From NCBI GenBank assembly GCA_039818285.1, contig JBCBUE010000006.1:20810-84809 (forward strand): a stretch of 64,000 bases of DNA, written 5' to 3'. This DNA is from JBCBUE01 sp039818285 (GTDB lineage: Bacteria; Planctomycetota; Phycisphaerae; Phycisphaerales; Phycisphaeraceae). Of the stretch, positions 1 through 8,904 are shown one piece after another. Each line of letters opens with the position of its first letter. The stretch's first letter is position 1. The translations under genes were made by a program, and so were the position numbers. Under the pieces are notes generated by a model that worked only from the letters and a program-made list of their open reading frames with translations, was not told where the DNA came from and did not search any database.

Positions 1-1
1 C

Positions 2-1240
2 CTCCCCGTCGTCCTCATGACCGCCTACGGCACCGTCTCCGACGCCGTCGCCGCCATGAAGCACGGCGCCCACGACTTCGTCACCAAGCCGTTCGACCCC
101 GAGCAGCTCGCGCTGGTCATCACCAAGGCCGTCGAACACCGCCGGCTCAAGGCCGAGAACGCCGCCCTCCGCGCCGCCGCCGGCGCCGCCACCAACGCCG
201 ACGCTCCCGCCTTCATCGGCCACTCGCCCCAGATGCGACGCGTCGCCCGCCTCATCAGCCAGGTCGCCGTCTCGCAATCGACCGTCCTCGTCTGCGGCGA
301 GTCCGGCACCGGCAAGGAGGTCGTCGCCCGCGCGATCCACGCCTACTCGCAACGCCGCGACAAGGTCATGCTCTCGGTCAACTGCGCCGCGCTCTCCGCC
401 TCGCTGCTCGAGTCCGAGCTCTTCGGCCACGAACGCGGCGCCTTCACAGGCGCCGACCAGCTCCGCAAGGGCCGGTTCGAGCTGGCCGACGGCGGCACGC
501 TCCTGCTCGACGAGATCTCCGAGATCGGCCCGCAACTCCAGGCCAAGCTCCTCCGCGTCCTGCAGGAAGGCCAGTTCGAGCGCGTCGGCTCGTCGGCCAC
601 CATGGACATCGACGCCCGCGTCATCGCCACCACCAATCGCAACCTCACGCGCTCGGTCGCCGCCGGCGACTTCCGCCAAGACCTCTACTTCCGCCTCAAT
701 GTCCTGCCGATCGAGCTGCCGCCCCTGCGTGAACGCCTCGAAGACATCCAGCCGCTGGCCGAGCACTTCCTGCGTCGCGTCGCCGAGCGCGAGGGCAAGG
801 AGCCGCGCACCCTCGAGGCCGACGCGCTCGAGCTGTTGGCGGCGTACCCCTGGCCGGGCAACGTCCGCGAGTTGCAGAACATCTGCGAGCGGGCCTCGGT
901 CCTCTGCCGCGGGTCGGTAATCAAGGCCAGCCTCATCCGCCCCTGGCTCGTCGAGCCCGACGAGGTCTTCGCCGCCGCCGCCGCCGGCTCGGTCGCCAAG
1001 GCCACGACCTTCCTCACCGACACCGCCGAGCCCGAGCCGTCCGCGCCGCCGCTCGCCTCGCCCGACGAGTTCCAGGTCAAGCCCCTCGAGGAGATCGAGC
1101 GCGAGCAGATCATCCGCACGCTCGGCCGGTTCAACGGCAATCGCCAGCGCTCGGCCAAGGCGCTAGGCATCGGCGTCCGCACGCTCGGCCTGAAGCTCAA
1201 GAAATGGAAGGAGGCTGAGATTGTCCCCCAGACGCTCTAG
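2..1240 (+). CDS. Sigma-54-dependent response regulator (NtrC family), 5' truncated
   Basis: The gene begins before the window; base 2 is the first base of a codon in frame. The visible protein starts in the last part of a receiver domain: MTAYG carries the conserved Thr and VTKPF the conserved Lys. An AAA+ sigma-54 activation domain follows, with Walker A GESGTGKE (bases 296-319), the sigma-54 contact loop GAFTGA (437-454), the Walker B motif LLLDEISE and a conserved R-finger region. A Fis-type helix-turn-helix (NRQRSAKALGIGVRTLGLKL) closes the protein. The intact GAFTGA loop means it should be able to remodel sigma-54 holoenzyme. It sits directly upstream of flgB, and a -24/-12 promoter lies in the gap, so a role as flagellar master activator (FlrC/FlgR type) is inferred. 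The sensor kinase would be upstream, outside the window. Confidence 0.93.
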   Translation, partial: LPVVLMTAYGTVSDAVAAMKHGAHDFVTKPFDPEQLALVITKAVEHRRLKAENAALRAAAGAATNADAPAFIGHSPQMRRVARLISQVAVSQSTVLVCGESGTGKEVVARAIHAYSQRRDKVMLSVNCAALSASLLESELFGHERGAFTGADQLRKGRFELADGGTLLLDEISEIGPQLQAKLLRVLQEGQFERVGSSATMDIDARVIATTNRNLTRSVAAGDFRQDLYFRLNVLPIELPPLRERLEDIQPLAEHFLRRVAEREGKEPRTLEADALELLAAYPWPGNVRELQNICERASVLCRGSVIKASLIRPWLVEPDEVFAAAAAGSVAKATTFLTDTAEPEPSAPPLASPDEFQVKPLEEIEREQIIRTLGRFNGNRQRSAKALGIGVRTLGLKLKKWKEAEIVPQTL

Positions 1241-1361
1241 CCGCCGCCTGGGCGCAAGCCTCGCCGGGTCGTCGCGCAATCGCTGCGCGTTGAGTCGGCG
1301 AAAGCTGCGCGGCCCGACCGCGGCCCTGTCGACCGCCGCCCGCTCGGCGCTGCTCACCCGC

Positions 1362-1377
1362 GGGCAGGCGGTTTGCT
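1362..1377 (+). promoter_or_regulatory. Sigma-54 promoter of the flgB operon
   Basis: GGGCAGGCGGTTTGCT matches the -24/-12 consensus TGGCACGnnnnTTGCW except at positions 1 and 6. The invariant GG (1363-1364) and GC (1375-1376) are exactly 10 bases apart. Transcription would start near 1388, about 18 bases before the flgB ATG and just before its AGAGG ribosome binding site. It lies in the 165-base gap after a sigma-54 activator gene. The rest of the gap shows no clear gene. Confidence 0.65.
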
Positions 1378-1405
1378 ACCCGTTCCCCGTGACAGAGGCC
1401 AAGCC

Positions 1406-1840
1406 ATGATCGCCGGGCTGCTTGACTCGGGCGCGATGCCGACGCTGGAGCGCGTCGTTCAGTTTACCGGTGCGCGGCACGGCCGGCTGACCGCCGACAT
1501 CGCGAACCTCTCCACCCCGTACTTCAAGCCGACCGACCTCGACGTCGCCGGCTTCCAGGCCGCCCTCGGCGAGGCCGTCGACAAGCGCCGCCGACAGCCC
1601 AACCCCACGCGTGGCCGGCTGGACCTCAACGACACCCGCGACCTCGACTTCAAGCCCGACCGGCTCGAGGTCAAGCCCGAAGCGATGAACAGCAACATCC
1701 TCTTCCACGACCGCAACAACCGCGACCTCGAGCGCATCATGCAGCGGCTGGCCGAGAACACCATGACCCACAACGCCGCCGTCGACCTGCTCAAGAACCA
1801 GTTCGACATGCTCAAGCTCGCCATCCGCGAGCGGATCTAA
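1406..1840 (+). CDS. flgB: Flagellar basal body rod protein FlgB
   Basis: 144 residues, usual FlgB length. It forms the cell-proximal part of the flagellar rod and is exported by the flagellar type III system. The rod-family N-terminal signature is seen as ANLSTPYFKPTDLDV, and the C-terminal helix as MTHNAAVDLLKNQFDMLKLA. The ATG at 1406 is preferred over an upstream in-frame TTG at 1373 for two reasons: it has an AGAGG site 9-10 bases upstream, and the TTG lies inside the predicted sigma-54 promoter. It is the first gene of the flgB-flgE run, with flgC 30 bases downstream. Confidence 0.93.
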   Translation: MIAGLLDSGAMPTLERVVQFTGARHGRLTADIANLSTPYFKPTDLDVAGFQAALGEAVDKRRRQPNPTRGRLDLNDTRDLDFKPDRLEVKPEAMNSNILFHDRNNRDLERIMQRLAENTMTHNAAVDLLKNQFDMLKLAIRERI

Positions 1841-1870
1841 GCCCTAACGATTTAAGAGGCCACCACGCCC

Positions 1871-2266
1871 ATGTTCGGCTCGCTCGACATCTCGACCTCC
1901 GCCCTGGTCGCCCAGCGAACCCGGATGAACGCCATCTCGGCGAACATCGCCGGTCAGCACGCGATCACCGACGAGAAGGGCAACTACGCCCCCTTCAAGC
2001 GGCGCGTGGCCGTCTTCGCGCAGGGCGACGGTCAGGGCGGCGAAGGCGTGCACGTTCGAGAGATCCTCCAGGAGCCGGCCTTCAAGGCGCGCTATGACCC
2101 CAGCAACCGCTTCGCCGACGAGCGTGGCTACGTCTGGGTCCCGGACATCGATTCGACGGTCGAGCAGATCAACGCCCTCGAGGCCAGCCGGGCCTACGAA
2201 GCCAACATCACCGCCGCCGAGGCGACCAAGTCGATGATGCGAAACAGCCTGCGCCTGCTGGCGTAA
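1871..2266 (+). CDS. flgC: Flagellar basal body rod protein FlgC
   Basis: 131 residues, typical for FlgC, a proximal rod subunit. The N-terminal motif reads LVAQRTRMNAISANIAGQHA. The central YDPSNRFADERGYVWVPDID corresponds to the family's DPxHPxAdxxGYVxxPN block. The C-terminal helix is LEASRAYEANITAAEATKSM. It follows flgB and precedes fliE, the order conserved in most flagellated bacteria. A purine-rich AAGAGG lies about 11 bases before the ATG. Confidence 0.95.
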   Translation: MFGSLDISTSALVAQRTRMNAISANIAGQHAITDEKGNYAPFKRRVAVFAQGDGQGGEGVHVREILQEPAFKARYDPSNRFADERGYVWVPDIDSTVEQINALEASRAYEANITAAEATKSMMRNSLRLLA

Positions 2267-2303
2267 CGCCGATCGACGGATCGGCCCCCGATAGGACACG
2301 ACC

Positions 2304-2609
2304 ATGGCAGACCCCCTTGGACTGATCGGCACCGGCGGCGCGCGACCCCTCGCGCCCACCCCGCCGTCCGCGCCCGGCGGCCAGCCGAGCACGCGCTTCA
2401 AGGACGTCCTGCTGGACAACATCGAGCAGGTCAACCAGCTGCAGCGCCAGGCCGAGGGCGCGATCGAGGACCTGATGACCGGCCGGCGCGACGACGCCGA
2501 CGCCGTCTTCACCGCCAAGCAGAAGGCCGACATCGCCTTCCAGACGCTGCTGCAGGTGCGGAACAAGATGATGGACGCGTACGAGGAAGTGAAGCAGATC
2601 CGCGTGTGA
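2304..2609 (+). CDS. fliE: Flagellar hook-basal body complex protein FliE
   Basis: 101 residues. FliE is the adaptor joining the MS ring to the proximal rod and is among the first substrates exported. The first 30 residues are Gly/Pro-rich and variable. The conserved part begins at FKDVLLDNIEQVNQLQ and ends in FQTLLQVRNKMMDAYEEVKQ, the usual FliE C-terminal signature. It lies 37 bases after flgC and 84 bases before fliF. Confidence 0.93.
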   Translation: MADPLGLIGTGGARPLAPTPPSAPGGQPSTRFKDVLLDNIEQVNQLQRQAEGAIEDLMTGRRDDADAVFTAKQKADIAFQTLLQVRNKMMDAYEEVKQIRV

Positions 2610-2693
2610 TCGTGCGGCGTCGCGCGGCAGGAGGCCGGCGACACGCCTGAGCGGATCGACCGTTGAGTCAACAGACGGCATGGAGGCCGTGCG

Positions 2694-4340
2694 ATGGAAG
2701 TGCTCCAGCGATCTTGGTTGCAGATCCGCCAGTGGATGGAGGGCCTCACGCGCGCCGAGCGATGGCTGATCGTCTGCGTGCTGATCATCGCGCTGGCGTC
2801 GGTCGCCGGCATCGTCTACTGGGCGGCCCGGCCCGAGCGCGTCTCGATCGGGCACTACGGCACGCAAGCCACCGAGGTGGCCAACACCCTGCGGGCGGCG
2901 GGGTACGACCCGACGATCGAGGGCGGGCTGGTCAAGGTGCCGCGCGGGCAGTGGGAGGGCGTGTTCCAGACGCTGGCCATGCGTGACATGTTCACCGAGG
3001 ACTCGCTGACCGCGTTCGACGAGATCGTCAATGGCTCGCCTTGGGCGACCGAGGAGCAGAACCAGCGGGCGATGCTGATCGCCAAGCAGTCGGTGCTGGG
3101 GCGGATGATCAGCAAGATGCGTGGCGTGCGGTCGGCCGAGGTGATCCTCGCGATGCCCAAGGACCGTGGGTTCGGCGCGGGCTACACGCCGCCGACGGCG
3201 TCGGTGACGATCACCCCGGAGAGCTCGTCGTCCGGCCGGGCGATCGCCGACGCCGTGGCGAACCTGGTCGCCGGCGCGGTCGCCGAGATGCGCCCGCAGG
3301 ACGTCGCCGTCATCGACGCCAGCACCGGCCGCAAGCTGCGCATCGGCAGCGACGAGGACATGCTCCCCACCGAGCAGCTCGAGCTGGTCCAGGCCCTGCA
3401 GCGGCGCAAACGCGAAGAGATCGAGGTCGCGCTGGGGTACATCCGCCCGCGCGCGATTGTCGCCGTCAACATCCTGACCGACACCATCAAGTCGCAGGTC
3501 GAGGAGGCGTTTGCCTATAGCGAGTCGGAGCCGCTGGAGTCGGAGCGCCAGCTCGAGGAGATCAACCGCACCAACCAGGACGCCGGCGAGCCCGGCGTGC
3601 GGTCCAACACCGGCCTCGACATCGCGGGCGGCTCGCAGGCCGGGACCGAGTCGACCCGGACGGAGCGCGAGTCGACCTTCCGCGAACGCGAATTGGTCAA
3701 CCGCAAGCACACCACCCGGCAGGGCATGGCCACGCAGGCGATCAACGTCACGGTCAACGTCCCGCGCGGCTACTTCGTGAGCCTGTGGCGGGCCGAGAAC
3801 CCCCCGGCCGAGGGCGACGACGCCCCGACCAACCCGACCGACGCCGACCTCGAACCGATCCGCGTGCGCGAGCTGCAAAAGATCGAGGACCAGGTCACCC
3901 CGCTGATCGCCGCCGCGTCGCAGGGGATGATCGTTGCCCACATGGTGCCCGACGAGACGGTGATGCCCGTCGCGGCCGGGCTCGCGCCGGTCACCTCGAT
4001 CGAGCAGATCCTCGACAGCGGCTGGGTCGCGCCGGGCAGCGTGGCGCTGATGGCCCTGCTGAGCCTGGCGCTGATGCTCGGCATGGTGCGCAAGGCCACC
4101 CGCCCCGAGTCCCTGCCCAGCGTCGAGGAGCTCGCCGGCGTGCCGCCCACGCTGCCGGACGACGACGACGACCTGGTCGGCGAGGTCGACGAGCAGGAGA
4201 GCTCGCTCGAGGCGATGGAGCTGGACGAGGACGAGCTGCGCAGCCGTCGCATCGCCGAGCAGATCGGCGAGATGATCAAGGCCAACCCCGACGAGGCCGG
4301 CCGGATCATGAAACGCTGGGTCACCGACGACGAGTATTGA
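2694..4340 (+). CDS. fliF: Flagellar MS-ring protein FliF
   Basis: 548 residues, in the family range. FliF forms the MS ring in the inner membrane, the base on which rod, export gate and C ring assemble. Two membrane segments flank the periplasmic ring-building domains: WLIVCVLIIALASVAGIVYW near residue 25 and VALMALLSLALMLGMV near 450. The YscJ/FliF domain is visible in ERVSIGHYGTQATEVANTL and VRSAEVILAMPKDRGFG. The cytoplasmic tail IAEQIGEMIKANPDEAGRIM is the FliG-binding helix pair. fliG follows after 18 bases, as expected for its partner. Confidence 0.96.
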   Translation: MEVLQRSWLQIRQWMEGLTRAERWLIVCVLIIALASVAGIVYWAARPERVSIGHYGTQATEVANTLRAAGYDPTIEGGLVKVPRGQWEGVFQTLAMRDMFTEDSLTAFDEIVNGSPWATEEQNQRAMLIAKQSVLGRMISKMRGVRSAEVILAMPKDRGFGAGYTPPTASVTITPESSSSGRAIADAVANLVAGAVAEMRPQDVAVIDASTGRKLRIGSDEDMLPTEQLELVQALQRRKREEIEVALGYIRPRAIVAVNILTDTIKSQVEEAFAYSESEPLESERQLEEINRTNQDAGEPGVRSNTGLDIAGGSQAGTESTRTERESTFRERELVNRKHTTRQGMATQAINVTVNVPRGYFVSLWRAENPPAEGDDAPTNPTDADLEPIRVRELQKIEDQVTPLIAAASQGMIVAHMVPDETVMPVAAGLAPVTSIEQILDSGWVAPGSVALMALLSLALMLGMVRKATRPESLPSVEELAGVPPTLPDDDDDLVGEVDEQESSLEAMELDEDELRSRRIAEQIGEMIKANPDEAGRIMKRWVTDDEY

Positions 4341-4358
4341 CCAGGAGCCCCAACCCCC

Positions 4359-5387
4359 TTGCCCCTAGCGCCGCCCAGTTCCGTCGACGACCTCACCGGC
4401 TCGCAGAAAGCGGCCGTGCTGATGCTCGCGCTCGACGAGGACGCCGCGTCGATCCTGCTCGGCCAGCTCGACCCCAAGGGCGTGGAAGAGATCACCCGCG
4501 AGATCGCCGGCCTGCGCAACCTCTCCGAGGACCTGCGCAACGGCGTGCTCAACCAGTTCTACGAGCTCGCCGCCGCCTCGGGCTGGGCACGCGAGGGCGG
4601 GCTGGACTATGCCCGGGCGCTGCTGATGAAGACGCTCGACCCCAAGGAGGCCGAGCGCATCATCCAGCAGATCGGCCAGCAGGTTCGCAAGGCCCCCTTC
4701 GCCTTCCTGCAGAAGGCCGAGGCGACCAATCTGCTGACCTTCATCCAAGACGAGCACCCGCAGACGATCGCGCTGATCGTCTCGCACCTGCCGTTCCACA
4801 AGGCCTCGGAGATCCTCTCGGGCCTGCCGACCCCCAAGCAGGTCGAGGTCGTCAAGCGCGTGGCCAATATGGAGCAGACCAACCCCACCGTCGTGCAGGA
4901 GGTCGAGAAGGGCCTCGAGGGTCGGCTGGCCAACATGCTCACGCAGAGCTTCGAGACCATCGGCGGCGTCGGCACTGTCGCCGAGATGCTCAACCTCGTC
5001 GACCGCACCACCGAGAAGTCCATCATGGAGGGACTCGAGGCCGAGGACCCCGACCTGGTCGAGGAGATCCGACGCCTGATGTTCGTCTTCGAGGACATCC
5101 TCCTCGTCGACGACAAGGGCGTGCAGGCCGTGCTCAAGGAGGTCGACAACGACGAGCTGTCGCTGTCGCTCAAGACGGCCAGCGAGGAGCTGCGGCAGAA
5201 GATCTTCGGCAACATGTCCGAGCGGGCGGCCAGCCTCATCGCCGAGGACATGGAGTACATGGGCCCGGTGCGCGTGGCGGACGTCGAGTCGGCCCAGCAA
5301 CGCATCGTCGATATCGTCCGCCGCCTCGAGGACGCGGGCGAGATCATCATCACCGGCCGCGGCGGCGAGGGGGACGTGGTTGTCTAA
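4359..5387 (+). CDS. fliG: Flagellar motor switch protein FliG
   Basis: 342 residues, standard length. FliG is the C-ring rotor protein that contacts MotA and binds FliF. The N-terminal domain begins at LTGSQKAAVLMLALDEDAAS. The middle-domain EHPQ motif is present (FIQDEHPQTIALIVSHLP). The C-terminal torque domain contains MFVFEDILLVDDKGVQAVLK and DNDELSLSLKTASEELRQKI, with the charged residues of the torque helix. A TTG start at 4359 is chosen because GGAG lies just upstream and no ATG precedes the conserved domain. Confidence 0.96.
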   Translation: MPLAPPSSVDDLTGSQKAAVLMLALDEDAASILLGQLDPKGVEEITREIAGLRNLSEDLRNGVLNQFYELAAASGWAREGGLDYARALLMKTLDPKEAERIIQQIGQQVRKAPFAFLQKAEATNLLTFIQDEHPQTIALIVSHLPFHKASEILSGLPTPKQVEVVKRVANMEQTNPTVVQEVEKGLEGRLANMLTQSFETIGGVGTVAEMLNLVDRTTEKSIMEGLEAEDPDLVEEIRRLMFVFEDILLVDDKGVQAVLKEVDNDELSLSLKTASEELRQKIFGNMSERAASLIAEDMEYMGPVRVADVESAQQRIVDIVRRLEDAGEIIITGRGGEGDVVV

Positions 5388-5420
5388 CCCGACGCGACGA
5401 CACATCGGAGGCCAGACGCC

Positions 5421-6167
5421 ATGGCGGTGATGAAGACCGGCGGCAAGTCGCTCGTCCGCGACGCGGTCGTGCTCGACCTCGGCGACCTCGGGGCCCAGGC
5501 GGCTCGGTTGCGCATGCAGGCCGAGGCGCGGGCGGCGCAGATCGTCGGCGACGCCGAGGCGAAGGCCAAGGCACTCGTCGATGCCGCGCACGGCCAGGGG
5601 TTTGACCAGGGCAAGGCCGAGGGCCACGAACAGGGGCTGGCCGAGGGCCGCGAGCAAGGCCGACAGGAGGCGCTCACCGCCAAGGCCGACGAGCTCGCGC
5701 AGCTCGTGGCCGCGTGGTCCGACGTCGGCGGGCAGTGGGACGGGTACCGCCGCGACCTGGAACGCGAGGCCCGCGAGACCGTGCTGGATTTCGCGCTTAA
5801 GCTCGGCGAACGGCTGGTGCACCGGCTGGTCGACGTCGACCGATCGATCGTCGTGGATCAGCTGGCCGCCGCGCTGTCGACGGTGCTGGAGCCGTCGGAC
5901 GTCAAGGTGCTCATCAACCCGGCCGACCGGGCGACGCTCGAGGAGGCGATGCCCGAACTGCTGGCCGAGTTCGCGCAGTTCCAGCACGTCAAGCTCGTTG
6001 ACGACGGCGACGTGGGGCGGGGCGGGTGCGTGGTGAGCTACGGGCAGGGCGAGGTCGACGCAACGATCGACACGCAGCTGCGGCGCGTGCTCGACGTGAT
6101 CCTGCCGAGCCAGACGCGCACGCCGGCCGCTGACGAGGCGGCGGCGTCGAGCGACGGCGGGGCGTGA
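5421..6167 (+). CDS. fliH: Flagellar assembly protein FliH
   Basis: 248 residues. FliH is the peripheral stator and negative regulator of the export ATPase FliI and links it to the C ring. The helical N-terminal half contains Gly/Glu repeats (GFDQGKAEGHEQGLAEGREQ), the GxxxG-like pattern typical of FliH. The C-terminal half (FALKLGERLVHRLVDVDRSI onward) is the V-ATPase subunit-E-like domain. Its position between fliG and fliI supports the call. A GTCACGG/CCGTGAC inverted repeat (6177-6206) sits in the gap before fliI, with no T-run. Confidence 0.9.
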   Translation: MAVMKTGGKSLVRDAVVLDLGDLGAQAARLRMQAEARAAQIVGDAEAKAKALVDAAHGQGFDQGKAEGHEQGLAEGREQGRQEALTAKADELAQLVAAWSDVGGQWDGYRRDLEREARETVLDFALKLGERLVHRLVDVDRSIVVDQLAAALSTVLEPSDVKVLINPADRATLEEAMPELLAEFAQFQHVKLVDDGDVGRGGCVVSYGQGEVDATIDTQLRRVLDVILPSQTRTPAADEAAASSDGGA

Positions 6168-6224
6168 AGTGGATCGGTCACGGGGAAGTCGTGGCGGGGC
6201 CGTGACGGCGCCGCTTGGGTTGGC

Positions 6225-7706
6225 ATGGGTTGTGCGGAGTGCACGGGTATGGCGGTGCTAGAGGCGCAGATCGTGCTGCTCGAAGAGGCGACCACGCTGG
6301 AATTGCGCGGTTCGGTGGTGGAGGTGTCGGGTCTTGCGCTGCGGGTGGCGGGGCTGCCGGCCGCGGTGGGGACGACGGTGCGGATCGAGCCGACGTCGGG
6401 CGTCATTGCGTCGGGCGGGGCCGAGGTGCCGAGCGTGCCGGGCGAGGTCGTGGGGTTCTCGGGCAGCCGGGCCGTGGTGATGCCGTTCGACGAGACGGCG
6501 GGGATCCGCGCGGGGGATCGCGTCGTGGCCGAGCAGCCGGCGCCGTGCGTGTGCGTGGGCAATGGGCTGATCGGTCGCGTGATCGACCCGATGGGTCGGC
6601 CGGTCGATGGGCTCGGGCCGATCGTCGAGCTGTCGCCGCGTCGGCTGGACCCGGCGCCGGTGGGCCCGATGCAGCGGCCGCCGCTGGACACGGCGCTGGG
6701 CACGGGGGTGCGAGCGATCGACGCGCTGCTGCCGGTGGGGCGTGGTCAAAGGCTCGGCGTGTTCAGCGGGCCGGGCGTGGGCAAGTCGACCCTGTTGGGG
6801 ACGATGGCTCGGCAGACGTCGGCCGACGTGTCGGTGATCGCGATGGTCGGCGAGCGTGGTCGCGAGGTGCGCGAGTTCGTCGAACGCACCCTCGGTCCCG
6901 AGGGGCTGGCGCGCAGCGTGGTGGTGGTGGCGACGGGCGACGAGTCACCGCTGCGTCGCGTGCGTTGCGCGTTGTCGGCCACGACGATCGCCGAGCACTT
7001 CCGCGACGCCGGGCTGGACGTGCTGCTGATCATGGACAGCGTCACGCGCTTCGCCCAGGCCAAGCGGCAGGCCGGCCTGGCCGGCGGCGAGCCCCCGGCG
7101 ACGCGCGGCTACCCGCCCAGCGTCTTCGCCGCGCTGCCACGACTGCTCGAACGCACCGGACGGACCGAGCGCGGCAGCATCACCGGCTTCTACTCCGTGC
7201 TCGTCGAGGGCGACGACATGGACGACCCCGTTGCCGACGCCTGCCGCGGCATCCTCGACGGCCACGTCGTGCTCTCGCGCCGCCTCGCCGAGGCCGGCCA
7301 CTTCCCCGCCATCGACGTGCCCAAGTCCATCAGCCGCGTCGCCGACGACGTGACCGACCTCGACCACCAGCGCGCCCGTCGCCAGGTCGGCAAGCTGATC
7401 GCCGCCTACGAGGAGGTCGAGGACCTGCTCAACGTTGGCGCCTACGCCCCGGGCAGCAACCCCGACTACGACCTGGCCATCGCGTGCAAGCCGGCGATCG
7501 ATCAACTCGTCCAGCAGGGCCGATCCGAGACGCTCGACGGCGAACCCGGCCGACAGAGCCGTGCGATGCTCGGCGCCCTGGTCGAACGCATCGCCGCCGC
7601 CGAGCGCGAGCTCGCCGCCGCCCAAGGACGGGCCAACCCGGCGGCGCAAGCCAAGCCCGCCGGCTCGCCACGCCGCGGCGTCACCCGGCGTGAGGGAGGT
7701 CGCTGA
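6225..7706 (+). CDS. fliI: Flagellum-specific ATP synthase FliI
   Basis: 493 residues. FliI is the hexameric cytoplasmic ATPase of the flagellar type III export apparatus. Walker A is GPGVGKST (182-189), followed by the F1-beta-like signatures GERGREVREFVERTLG and VLLIMDSVTRFAQAKRQ. The type III ATPase motif PPATRGYPPSVFAALPRLLE is also present. A Gly/Pro/Ala-rich tail of about 25 residues is variable. The start is uncertain: an ATG at 6249 (MAVLEAQ) would remove eight residues without touching the domain, and neither site has a strong ribosome binding site. It overlaps fliJ by one base. Confidence 0.95.
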   Translation: MGCAECTGMAVLEAQIVLLEEATTLELRGSVVEVSGLALRVAGLPAAVGTTVRIEPTSGVIASGGAEVPSVPGEVVGFSGSRAVVMPFDETAGIRAGDRVVAEQPAPCVCVGNGLIGRVIDPMGRPVDGLGPIVELSPRRLDPAPVGPMQRPPLDTALGTGVRAIDALLPVGRGQRLGVFSGPGVGKSTLLGTMARQTSADVSVIAMVGERGREVREFVERTLGPEGLARSVVVVATGDESPLRRVRCALSATTIAEHFRDAGLDVLLIMDSVTRFAQAKRQAGLAGGEPPATRGYPPSVFAALPRLLERTGRTERGSITGFYSVLVEGDDMDDPVADACRGILDGHVVLSRRLAEAGHFPAIDVPKSISRVADDVTDLDHQRARRQVGKLIAAYEEVEDLLNVGAYAPGSNPDYDLAIACKPAIDQLVQQGRSETLDGEPGRQSRAMLGALVERIAAAERELAAAQGRANPAAQAKPAGSPRRGVTRREGGR

Positions 7707-8170
7707 TGGCACGATTCGTCTTCCGCCTGCAAACCGTGCTCGATCAGCGACGGCGCGAAGAAGACGCGGCCAAGCGCGCCCTCGGCGAGCGCATCGCCGT
7801 CTCAACTCGGCTGCGTAACCGCATCGCCGCCATGCAGGACACCGTCCGCCGGGGCAAGGCCGACCTCCGCGGCGCGCTCACCGGCCGCGTCCAGGCCTCC
7901 GACGTCGGCCGCTTCGCCACGCACGCCCAGCTTTCGGCCATCCGCGGCCAACGCCTGGTGCTCGAGCTCGCCGCCGCCGAGGGACAGGTCAACGAGGCGC
8001 GCGAGGTGTTGCGGCAGACGATCGCTCGCCGCCGAGCCATCGAGTTGCTCGAAGAGCGCGACCGTGCCGCTTGGCGCAAGCGGCAACGCAAGCTCGAGCA
8101 GACCGAGATGGACGAGCTGACGGCCCAGCGTTTCGCGCGGACCCGTGCGAATGAGGAGGCCGTGGCGTGA
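7706..8170 (+). CDS. fliJ: Flagellar export chaperone FliJ
   Basis: 154 residues, nearly all alpha-helical with heptad spacing, as expected for the coiled-coil FliJ stalk that inserts into the FliI hexamer. It begins MARFVFRLQTVLDQRRREED, the typical FliJ N-terminus (F-x-L-x-x-[VL]-L-x-x-R). Identity rests on this start, on the length, and on the position directly after fliI, with which it shares a TGATG junction. Sequence similarity within this family is low, so context carries much of the call. Confidence 0.85.
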   Translation: MARFVFRLQTVLDQRRREEDAAKRALGERIAVSTRLRNRIAAMQDTVRRGKADLRGALTGRVQASDVGRFATHAQLSAIRGQRLVLELAAAEGQVNEAREVLRQTIARRRAIELLEERDRAAWRKRQRKLEQTEMDELTAQRFARTRANEEAVA

Positions 8171-8904
8171 ACAACTGGATCAAGGCATTCGCGGTCGGCA
8201 CGGTGATCGTCGTCATCCTCGAGGTGGTGGCCGCGCTCGCGTTCGTCGGGTGGATGGGCGCGACGGATCGGCTAAGCATGGAACGTTTGTCGAGGGCGCA
8301 AGCGATTTTCACGCCGACAATCACGCAAGAAGAGCAGGCCGCTGAGCAGGCCGCCGCCGCCGCCGAGGTCGAGGCCGCCGCGGCCCAGGAAGAGGCCCGC
8401 CTCGCCTCCGCCGCGACGGGGCTGACCACGCTCGACCAACGCCTGCGCACCCGCAGCGTCTCGGAAGACCTGCTGGCCGAGGCGTCGGCTCGGATGCGCG
8501 TCGAACGCGAGGCGATCGAGCGCCGGCTCACCACCTCCGAACAGATCATCACCAAGCTCCGCGACGAGCTGGAGGCCGAACGCGAGCGGTTCGCCGAGTT
8601 CGTCGACAACCAGCGGGCCCAGCAGCTCGACGAGGACTTCAAGCAGGCCGTCGCGTTCTACGAGCAGATGCAGCCCAAGCAGGCCAAGACCTCCTTCGAG
8701 CAACTCATCGCGATGGGGCAGGAGGACCAAGTCATCGACTATCTCAGCGCGATGCAGCTGCGCAAGGCCGGTGCCGTCATCCGAGAGTTCAAGGCTCCCG
8801 AGGAGGTGGCGATCGCGACGCAACTGCTCAGCCGTCTCCGCGAACGCGGGATTGATCCGCTGGCCCGCGGCGGAGCGCCGAGCAACAACGGAGGCAACGG
8901 GTGA
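8167..8904 (+). CDS. MotE-like membrane-anchored flagellar protein
   Basis: 245 residues, starting at a GTG that overlaps the fliJ stop by four bases and ending four bases into fliK. One N-terminal membrane segment (VGTVIVVILEVVAALAFVGW, about 10-32) is followed by an Ala/Glu-rich coiled coil (about 55-155). The C-terminal domain is helical (KQAVAFYEQMQPKQAKTSFE to YLSAMQLRKAGAVIREF) and reads like the MgtE-N-type repeat found in MotE. MotE is known in other bacteria as a chaperone of a MotC-type motor component, and the fliJ-motE-fliK order is common. The exact partner here is unknown, since no motC is seen. Confidence 0.7.
   Translation: MNNWIKAFAVGTVIVVILEVVAALAFVGWMGATDRLSMERLSRAQAIFTPTITQEEQAAEQAAAAAEVEAAAAQEEARLASAATGLTTLDQRLRTRSVSEDLLAEASARMRVEREAIERRLTTSEQIITKLRDELEAERERFAEFVDNQRAQQLDEDFKQAVAFYEQMQPKQAKTSFEQLIAMGQEDQVIDYLSAMQLRKAGAVIREFKAPEEVAIATQLLSRLRERGIDPLARGGAPSNNGGNG

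Noticed and set aside
6219..6234. GG-N10-GC match (TGGCATGGGTTGTGC) before fliI
   Set aside because: The -12 part is poor and the site overlaps the fliI start codon, leaving no leader; chance match in GC-rich DNA.
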